From positions 1-11,670 of the forward strand of contig JAULYI010000086.1 in NCBI GenBank assembly GCA_032117915.1: 11,670 nt of DNA. Reading direction: 5' to 3'. Positions 6,804 through 11,670 of the stretch are shown piece after piece. Every line of letters starts with the position of its first letter. Position 1 is the stretch's first letter. Origin of the DNA: ZLKRG46 sp032117915 (GTDB lineage: Bacteria; Bacteroidota; Ignavibacteria; Kapaibacteriales; Kapaibacteriaceae). A program made the position numbers and the translations under genes. The notes under the pieces were generated by a model, which was not told the DNA's origin, made no database searches, and worked only from the letters and a program-made list of their open reading frames with translations.

Positions 6804-7016
6804 ATGAGCACCACCGTTACCGTCTCGCCCAAGTTCCAGATCGTGATCCCGCAAGAGGTGCGCGAGCGTATGGACATCAAGCCCGGACAGAAAGTCACCT
6901 TCATGGAGTGGAAGGGGGCTGTGGTGATCGTGCCCGTGTTAACGGCGGACGAGGCCTTTGGATTTCTGAAAGGACAGGACGTGAAGCACGAGCGCGAGAA
7001 GGACAACGCCGAATGA
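6804..7016 (+). CDS. vapB: AbrB/SpoVT-fold antitoxin (VapB)
   Basis: This is a 70-residue protein with a swapped-hairpin DNA-binding domain: TVTVSPKFQIVIPQEVRERM (4-23), then DIKPGQKVTF (24-33) and the hydrophobic strand GAVVIVPV. The C-terminal ~25 residues are charged (GQDVKHEREKDNAE) and probably wrap around the toxin. It should neutralise VapC and, with it, repress the operon. Its last codons overlap the vapC start by ATGA, so the two are translationally coupled. The ATG at 6804 begins the domain without a spare N-terminus. A weak CAGGA lies too far upstream (about 11 bases) to be a strong ribosome site. The long leader (from 6694) carries a run of ATCGATCGATCG-like sequence near 6762-6775 that may hold further regulatory sites. 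Confidence 0.9.
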   Translation: MSTTVTVSPKFQIVIPQEVRERMDIKPGQKVTFMEWKGAVVIVPVLTADEAFGFLKGQDVKHEREKDNAE

Positions 7017-7402
7017 GCGTCGCGCCCCCCCTGGTCGTTCTTGACTCGTCGTGCTGGATCGAGTATTTCCTTGGTACGGCAGCAGCCGAACCGTATGCGA
7101 AGACCGTTGCTACGGCAACGCTCGTTGTGCCATCCATCACGATCTTTGAGGTATCGCGCGATCTGCTTCGGCGGTTCGATAGCGAACATACGCTGCGCGC
7201 CATCTCACTCATGCAGCAGCACAACGTGGTGCCGCTCACGCCCGACGTAGCACTGAATGCAGCGCAGCTAGCGGTGAACCTGAACCTGTCGTCTGCCGAT
7301 GCCATCGTCTGCGCCACGGCCTGGCAACACCGCGCAACACTGTACACGCATGACGCGGACCTGGATGGACTTGACAACGTGATCTACCTTCCAAGACTTT
7401 GA
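7013..7402 (+). CDS. vapC: PIN-domain ribonuclease toxin (VapC)
   Basis: This is a 129-residue PIN-domain toxin, a magnesium-dependent endoribonuclease that usually cuts tRNA or rRNA. The acidic active-site set is complete: Asp11 in VVLDSSCWIEYF, Glu46 in ITIFEVSRDLL, Asp96 in LSSADAIV and Asp114/Asp116 in YTHDADLDGL. Length is normal and nothing is missing, so it should be active. The ATG at 7013 overlaps the vapB stop by 4 bases. An alternative start upstream in the same frame (near 6908) would overlap most of vapB and is rejected. The aconitase gene begins 28 bases beyond the stop with no terminator between, so some transcription may continue into it. Confidence 0.93.
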   Translation: MSVAPPLVVLDSSCWIEYFLGTAAAEPYAKTVATATLVVPSITIFEVSRDLLRRFDSEHTLRAISLMQQHNVVPLTPDVALNAAQLAVNLNLSSADAIVCATAWQHRATLYTHDADLDGLDNVIYLPRL

Positions 7403-7430
7403 ATCACAACACTACTGTACGGAGACCTTC

Positions 7431-9668
7431 ATGACCCAAGACATTGCGATGATCGAGCGCACCTATGCTGCGCTCCCGGGCAAGATCGCCGCGGCACGCG
7501 GCGTTCTGCAGCGCCCCCTAACACTTGCCGAGAAGACCCTATACGCCCACATGGCCGAGATGCCCGCAACACCCTATGGGCGTGGTAAGGCCTATGTGGA
7601 CTTCAACCCGGACCGTGTGGCCATGCAGGATGCAACGGCCCAGATGGCCCTGCTGCAGTTCATGTCGGCCGGCATCCCCAAGGTGGCCGTACCCAGCACA
7701 GTGCACTGCGACCACCTGATCCGTGCCGAACATGGCGCAACGCAGGACTTGAACACGTCGCTGGACGAGAACAGCGAGGTCTTTGACTTCCTTGCTTCGG
7801 TCTCCAAGAAGTACGGTATCGGCTTCTGGAAGCCGGGTGCCGGCATCATTCACCAGGTGGTTCTCGAGAACTATGCCTTCCCGGGCGGCATGATGATCGG
7901 CACCGACTCACACACACCCAATGCCGGCGGCATGGGCATGATCGCCATTGGTGTTGGCGGAGCCGACGCTGTGGACGTGATGGCCGGCATGCCTTGGGAG
8001 CTGCAGATGCCTAAGCTGATCGGCGTCAAGCTCACCGGCAAGATGAACGGATGGACAAGCCCGAAGGACGTGATCCTCAAGCTGGCTGGCATCCTGACGG
8101 TCAAGGGCGGCACGGGCGCCATCGTCGAATACTTCGGCGAAGGCACGGCCTCGTTCTCGGCCACCGGCAAGGGCACCATCTGCAACATGGGTGCCGAGAT
8201 CGGCGCTACCACATCGGTGTTCCCGTATGACGCATCGATGGAGCGCTACCTGCGCTCGACGGATCGCAATGATGTGGCCGACCTTGCCAACGGCGTTGCC
8301 GAGCACCTGCGCGCCGATGCCGACGTCGAAGCCAATCCCGAGCAGTATTATGACCAGGTCATCCACATCGACCTGGACGCGCTGGAGCCGCACATTAACG
8401 GTCCGTTCACGCCTGACCGTGCCATGGAGCTTTCCGAATTCGTGAATGCGGTAAAGGAAAACAACTGGCCCGAAGAACTCCGTGTAGGCCTGATCGGCTC
8501 GTGCACCAACTCCTCGTACGAAGACATGAGTCGCGTGGCCGCCATTGCCGACTACGCCTCCAAGAACGGCCTCAAGGCCAAGGCCGAGTTCACCATCACG
8601 CCGGGTTCGGAGCAGGTACGTGCAACCATCGAGCGTGACGGCATCCTGGCTAAGATGGAAGCCATCGGCGGACAGGTGCTGGCCAATGCGTGTGGACCGT
8701 GTATCGGACAGTGGAGGCGTCACGACGTGCAGCAGGGCGACAAGAACTCCATCATCACGTCATTCAACCGCAACTTCACCGGACGTAATGACGGCATCAA
8801 GGAAACGCATGCCTTTGTGGCCAGCCCCGAAACTGTTGCCGGTTTTGTGCTGGCGGGCAAGCTCACCCACAACTTCATCAAGGAACCGATCGATGGGGTG
8901 ATGCTTCAGGCCCCGGTGGGCGACGAACTGCCCGAAGGTGGCTTTGTGCCCGATGCTGACGGCTTTATCGCGCCTGCGGCCGACGGATCGGGCGTAAGCG
9001 TCATCATCGAACCTGCGAGCAGCCGTCTGCAAGCCCTCGAAGCCTTCAAGGCTCCGCAGAAAGAAGAGTATCAGAACATGCCGTTGCTGCTGAAGGCAAA
9101 GGGCAAGTGCACCACCGACCACATCTCGATGGCAGGGCCGTGGCTGCGCTTCCGGGGTCACCTGGACAACATCTCGAACAACATGTTCATCGGCGCCATC
9201 AACTACGTGAACGACACGGCAAACAGCGTCAAGAACGTGTTCACGGGCGAGTACGCCGAAGTGCCGGCCACGGCACGCGACTACAAGGCACGCGGCGAAG
9301 CATGGGTTGTGGTGGGCGACGAGAACTACGGCGAAGGCTCATCCCGTGAGCACGCAGCCATGGAGCCCCGGTTCCTGGGCGGCAAGGCCATCATCGTCAA
9401 GAGCTTTGCTCGCATCCACGAGACCAACCTGAAGAAGCAGGGCATGCTGCCGCTGACGTTTGTGAACCCGGCCGACTACGACAAGATCCGCGAAGGCGAC
9501 CGCCTCTCGATCGACATCGAAGCCCTGGCCGTAGGCCAGGAGGTCACAGTGGGTATCACCCACGAAGACGGCACCTCGGAGTCCATCCAACTGAAGCACA
9601 CCATGAACGAGCAGCAGCTCGGCTGGTTCCGCGCCGGCTCGGCGCTGAACCTGATCGCCGGACGGTGA
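7431..9668 (+). CDS. acn: Aconitate hydratase, mitochondrial type
   Basis: The enzyme interconverts citrate and isocitrate through cis-aconitate in the TCA cycle, using a [4Fe-4S] cluster in the cytoplasm. The 745-residue length and sequence fit the mitochondrial-type aconitase of Bacteroidota and relatives rather than the longer AcnA/IRP or AcnB. Cluster ligands are Cys358 (GSCTNSS) and Cys421/Cys424 (ACGPCIGQW). Substrate and catalytic segments are PSTVHCDH (88-95), GTDSHTPN (157-164), and the swivel domain with GDENYGEGSSREHAA (629-643). A linker near 500-550 joins the two parts. The ATG at 7431 has GGAG six bases upstream. It follows vapC by 28 bases and ends 55 bases before a strong hairpin. 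No separate promoter is evident in the short gap, so one may lie inside vapC. Confidence 0.97.
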   Translation: MTQDIAMIERTYAALPGKIAAARGVLQRPLTLAEKTLYAHMAEMPATPYGRGKAYVDFNPDRVAMQDATAQMALLQFMSAGIPKVAVPSTVHCDHLIRAEHGATQDLNTSLDENSEVFDFLASVSKKYGIGFWKPGAGIIHQVVLENYAFPGGMMIGTDSHTPNAGGMGMIAIGVGGADAVDVMAGMPWELQMPKLIGVKLTGKMNGWTSPKDVILKLAGILTVKGGTGAIVEYFGEGTASFSATGKGTICNMGAEIGATTSVFPYDASMERYLRSTDRNDVADLANGVAEHLRADADVEANPEQYYDQVIHIDLDALEPHINGPFTPDRAMELSEFVNAVKENNWPEELRVGLIGSCTNSSYEDMSRVAAIADYASKNGLKAKAEFTITPGSEQVRATIERDGILAKMEAIGGQVLANACGPCIGQWRRHDVQQGDKNSIITSFNRNFTGRNDGIKETHAFVASPETVAGFVLAGKLTHNFIKEPIDGVMLQAPVGDELPEGGFVPDADGFIAPAADGSGVSVIIEPASSRLQALEAFKAPQKEEYQNMPLLLKAKGKCTTDHISMAGPWLRFRGHLDNISNNMFIGAINYVNDTANSVKNVFTGEYAEVPATARDYKARGEAWVVVGDENYGEGSSREHAAMEPRFLGGKAIIVKSFARIHETNLKKQGMLPLTFVNPADYDKIREGDRLSIDIEALAVGQEVTVGITHEDGTSESIQLKHTMNEQQLGWFRAGSALNLIAGR

Positions 9669-9684
9669 GCCTCATCCCCTGCCC

Positions 9685-9709
9685 CTTCTCCCGCCTTCGG
9701 CCGGAGAAG
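9685..9709. repeat. Imperfect stem-loop downstream of aconitase
   Basis: CTTCTCCCGCC (9685-9695) and GGCCGGAGAAG (9699-9709) pair over 11 bases with a single mismatch and a TTC loop. The stem begins 17 bases after the acn stop. There is no T-run after it. It may be an mRNA 3'-end stabiliser or a REP-like element. The intrinsic terminator is more likely the next hairpin at 9724. Confidence 0.5.
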
Positions 9710-9723
9710 TGGTAACGAAATCT

Positions 9724-9757
9724 AACGGCCCGTTACTCGACAGAGTGACGGGCCGTT
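9724..9757. terminator. Strong hairpin terminator shared by acn and the minus-strand module
   Basis: AACGGCCCGTTACTC (9724-9738) and GAGTGACGGGCCGTT (9743-9757) form a 15-bp stem with one T:G wobble and a GACA loop, followed by GTGTTTC on the top strand. It lies between the stops of acn (plus) and the small ORF ending at 9763 (minus), so it can serve both. A near copy is found at 11191-11224 and a shorter relative at 61-92. Confidence 0.75.
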
Positions 9758-9762
9758 GTGTT

Positions 9763-9984
9763 TCAGAACGCTGTTTTCTTGCCTAGGAATTCCCTCGGCA
9801 TTGCGCCGGCGAGCACATCCAGAGGCAGGATGTATGGCTCGGGTTGCATATCGCCCAGTTGATCCACAATACGTTCAATGCGTTCAAGATTCGCGGGCAG
9901 TGCCGTTTCGTTATACGCCTTCAGCACGTCAGCAACGCGGTCTGGCAACGGCGCAATCAGTTAGTCTGATGATTCCGGGTTCAT
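9763..9984 (-). pseudogene. Small ORF coupled to the SDH_sah gene, interrupted by TAA at codon 8
   Basis: I do not recognise the product. An ATG at 9984 overlaps the stop of the upstream gene by ATGA, the standard arrangement for coupled genes. It reads MNPESSD, then TAA (9961-9963), then the same frame continues LIAPLPDRVADVLKAYNET to GKKTAF and TGA at 9763. Without the TAA it would be a protein of about 73 residues. The continued part has an amphipathic helix-like stretch (RVADVLKAYNETALPANLERIERIVDQL) and then a Pro-rich part (MQPEPYILPLDVLAGAMPREFLG). It is open and looks protein-like, which suggests a recent nonsense change. Alternatively, translation may restart at the TTG at 9948, giving 61 residues. 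A sequence error at 9961-9963 is also possible. Confidence 0.5.
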
Positions 9985-10892
9985 GATTCGCCATGAAGAA
10001 TATGATTGTGCATAAACATTGGCAACCCCATTCGCTCAACGTAGATCGACAGCGGGTCGTTGTACGATCGCACCAGATTGCAGAAGTGCGGGTCGGCAGA
10101 CATGTCGTCGATTTCCAGACCTAATCTACTCAGTTTCCCAATGTTCAGAGCCCGCCCATGAGACCGCCAAAGCTTATGGTCTGCTAAGGCAACGGCGGTG
10201 CGTTCGGCACGCAGTTGTTTCTCTTCAAACGTAACTGGTTGGGCGACATTGGTCGTCCGATGCTGCGACCAATTCTTGAACTTGAACTTCACAAGCCACT
10301 CCTTTAGCAGGTCGATAGAGAAGTTCTTTGCTTGCTCGTAGAGTGCGAGCCGACCAAGATCTACACTGCGCAGAAACATCACGTCAGCTTGCGTCAGATG
10401 CCTCTTTGCTGTGATCTCTTCTACCTTGTCAAGGTAACCCATAGCCGCCACGTAGCCAGTTCCATCTGGCGATAGAACCTGAGGGTCGATTGGTCCAAGA
10501 GCCGAGGAATAATCCATGTAGATTCGGTCACCAGACATGCAGAGAATAGTCCCGGCTGACATCGCTGCATCAGGCACAAGAAAGCTCACGTCATCGAAGT
10601 GATTACGAAGTGCTAAGGCCATTTTCTCCGCTGCCTCGGCAGATCCTCCACCAGTCCGTAGCGGAACACAGATACGTTTCGGATATCGCGTACGATATCG
10701 GATCGCCGCGACTGCATCTCTGAACGGCCGGAGGAACGCTGGATGGATGTTACCGAAGTACGCAAGAACACTTGCGGCCATAACATCTTCAAGCTGCTCT
10801 GCCCTGTCGTTCATAAGCGCGATGATTGTCCGATCAAGGTCGTATGTGGACGTAGCGACAACTCCAATAGTCGTGTTTACTGTCTTGTTCAC
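9981..10892 (-). CDS. SDH_sah-family ClpP-fold serine protease-like protein
   Basis: This is a 303-residue protein of the SDH_sah family ('serine dehydrogenase proteinase', ClpP/crotonase fold). The motifs are a Gly-rich oxyanion stretch RTGGGSAEAAEKM (79-91), the nucleophile-type motif PDAAMSAGTIL (107-117, Ser112), and SSALGPIDPQV (129-139). The family's C-terminal block LADHKLWRSHGRALNIGKL lies near 236-254. Many relatives have an N-terminal membrane helix, but none is visible here. The GTG at 10892 has no good ribosome site, and the ATG at 10814 (Met27) is a possible alternative. The stop overlaps the ATG of a broken small ORF by 4 bases. Codon choice is more AT-rich than in acn, which fits an acquired gene. 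Substrate and role are unknown; proteolysis is inferred from the fold only. Confidence 0.8.
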   Translation of the reverse strand: MNKTVNTTIGVVATSTYDLDRTIIALMNDRAEQLEDVMAASVLAYFGNIHPAFLRPFRDAVAAIRYRTRYPKRICVPLRTGGGSAEAAEKMALALRNHFDDVSFLVPDAAMSAGTILCMSGDRIYMDYSSALGPIDPQVLSPDGTGYVAAMGYLDKVEEITAKRHLTQADVMFLRSVDLGRLALYEQAKNFSIDLLKEWLVKFKFKNWSQHRTTNVAQPVTFEEKQLRAERTAVALADHKLWRSHGRALNIGKLSRLGLEIDDMSADPHFCNLVRSYNDPLSIYVERMGLPMFMHNHILHGES

Positions 10893-11190
10893 GCAGGCAC
10901 TAGCGATCTGTCTCTAGACTCGCGGATCGAGGTACAAGGCGTACCGTATCACAGAAGCTGTTGCCTGCTAGTGATGCACTGCTTTGCTACTATCGTAGTG
11001 TGACAATTCGTTTGAAGCGCGCATTTGTTCGATCCGGACTGTCACGCGTGCCAGTTCCGTTGGAAGCACAAAAACCATGCATCGATTGATTGTCACCTGT
11101 ATGCGGGGTTACGCCAGCAGCATGTTGTTTACCATCGTTCATGCGTTGAGCCCGTATAAGGATCTTGCTTCAGCGGGATCTCGACAACCA

Positions 11191-11224
11191 AACGGCCAGT
11201 TACTCCACAGAGTGACGGGCCGTT
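11191..11224. repeat. Second copy of the acn terminator hairpin, without an obvious gene to terminate
   Basis: AACGGCCAGTTACTC (11191-11205), loop CACA and GAGTGACGGGCCGTT (11210-11224) repeat the hairpin at 9724-9757 in the same orientation. Two substitutions distinguish them over about 37 bases including the following GTG. One substitution (C to A in the left arm) breaks a pair. No plus-strand gene ends before it, and the next minus-strand gene begins about 300 bases away. It may be left over from a lost gene, or it may be one of the two flanks of an inserted segment. Confidence 0.65.
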
Positions 11225-11365
11225 GTGCGTAGGCATTCAGATCTTGATGTGGAAGTCGGCCCTCTCACCATTAAACTCCTACACCAACAACAGTCTCAAA
11301 GGCCGGTCAAATCACCGAAGTGGAATCCCGCTTGCGCGAGAATGACATTCACGGAATAAGATTCG

Positions 11366-11396
11366 TTTGCTTCGTTTGTTGCGAATACTACGTTTA
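11366..11396 (+). promoter_or_regulatory. Candidate Bacteroidota-type promoter
   Basis: TTTG (11366-11369), a 19-base spacer and TACGTTTA (11389-11396) fit the TTTG / TAnnTTTG consensus of Bacteroidota primary promoters except for the last base. The start codon of the HTH gene follows 18 bases later. The match is suggestive only, and a second TTTG lies at 11375-11378. Confidence 0.3.
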
Positions 11397-11414
11397 CGTC
11401 GCACGCTTGCCTTT

Positions 11415-11670
11415 ATGACAACATTCACACTCAATGCCTCCACAGAGCGCATCCGCGATGTCGAAACGGCATTAGCCGTTTTAGCCCCACTCGTGTCAAA
11501 GCGCGCTCGATTCGTACACCTTCAACTCGAAGGTCGCGAGCAGTCTATTGCTCTGCCGAAGGAAGCCATCGCGATTGTTGTGGAAGTGCTGCGGCAACTG
11601 TCGCACGGCGGAACGGCAGCCCTCGTGTCACTTGATGAGGATCTCACTACGCAGCAAGCGGCCGATATGC
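11415..11670 (+). CDS. N-terminal part of an HTH (excisionase-like) antitoxin, runs off the window
   Basis: An open frame begins MTTFTLNASTERIRDVETAL and continues for 85 complete codons to the window edge. The first ~70 residues alternate helix- and strand-forming stretches (VHLQLEGREQSIALPKEAIA). They end in LDEDLTTQQAADM, which is the start of the helix-turn-helix in excisionase-family antitoxins usually followed by LLNVSRPYLVKLLEEG. In those loci the next gene is typically a PIN-domain toxin, which would lie beyond this window. The ATG at 11415 has no Shine-Dalgarno, but a Bacteroidota-like promoter lies just upstream. The identification rests on family resemblance of a partial sequence. 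Confidence 0.72.
   Translation, partial: MTTFTLNASTERIRDVETALAVLAPLVSKRARFVHLQLEGREQSIALPKEAIAIVVEVLRQLSHGGTAALVSLDEDLTTQQAADM

Larger units (their letters stand above)
10893..11414. other. Gene-free region between the SDH_sah gene and the HTH gene
   Basis: No convincing gene is seen on either strand over about 520 bases. A 51-codon frame (11077-11232, plus) reads straight through the hairpin at 11191 and is probably chance. Short inverted repeats occur: CACTAGC near 10898 against GCTAGTG near 10977, and GGTAC/GTACC near 10931-10945. They could be operators for the minus-strand gene, but none is strong. The notable contents are the terminator-like hairpin (11191-11224) and a candidate promoter (11366-11396). 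The region may be decayed DNA. Confidence 0.5.

Noticed and set aside
10743..11003. 86-codon plus-strand frame opposite the SDH_sah 5' end
   Set aside because: It lies mostly antisense to a well-supported gene and has Cys-rich chance composition.
11077..11232. 51-codon plus-strand frame starting MHRLIVTCMRGYASS
   Set aside because: It has no ribosome site and passes straight through the hairpin at 11191-11224, which supplies its last third.

Overview
The window looks like a stretch of chromosome from an uncultured Bacteroidota-like bacterium. GC content is moderate to high. The aconitase is the 745-residue mitochondrial type common in that part of the tree. Several genes lack a clear Shine-Dalgarno sequence, and one upstream region fits the TTTG / TAnnTTTG promoter pattern of Bacteroidota. 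The placement is an inference. Kapabacteria or Ignavibacteria relatives would also fit, and no rRNA or other marker gene is present to settle it.

Layout. 1-164: the end of an upstream gene neighbourhood and a strong GC-rich hairpin. 165-828 (minus): a HigBA-type toxin-antitoxin locus with an intact antitoxin but a toxin reading frame broken by one missing base. 829-1037: a leader with four inverted repeats in a row. 1038-3523 (plus): a phosphoribosyltransferase and a Uup-type ABC-F ATPase, probably one transcript. 3534-3761 (minus): a small orphan gene. 3785-3999: two tandem copies of an ~88-bp repeat, then a stem-loop. 4076-6530 (minus): a class II Fic AMP-transferase resembling SoFic, whose last 11 bases overlap the start of a MATE efflux pump. 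6531-6803: a divergent control region with a striking array of TCGACATAT sites at exact 40-bp steps. 6804-7402 (plus): an AbrB-fold antitoxin and a PIN toxin (VapBC) overlapping by ATGA. 7431-9668 (plus): aconitase, 28 bases behind vapC, followed by two stem-loops. 9763-10892 (minus): a ClpP-fold serine protease-like protein (SDH_sah family) and a coupled small ORF with a stop at codon 8. 10893-11414: a gene-free stretch containing a second copy of the aconitase terminator hairpin and a candidate promoter. 11415-11670: the 5' part of a gene resembling the HTH antitoxins paired with PIN toxins.

Housekeeping genes (aconitase, Uup, phosphoribosyltransferase) alternate here with accessory modules: three toxin-antitoxin-like loci, a Fic enzyme, a protease-like module between two copies of a terminator hairpin, and two genes that look recently broken. 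The best candidate for undescribed regulation is the 40-bp-periodic operator array between fic and vapBC. Next are the broken two-gene module downstream of aconitase and the structured leader before the phosphoribosyltransferase.
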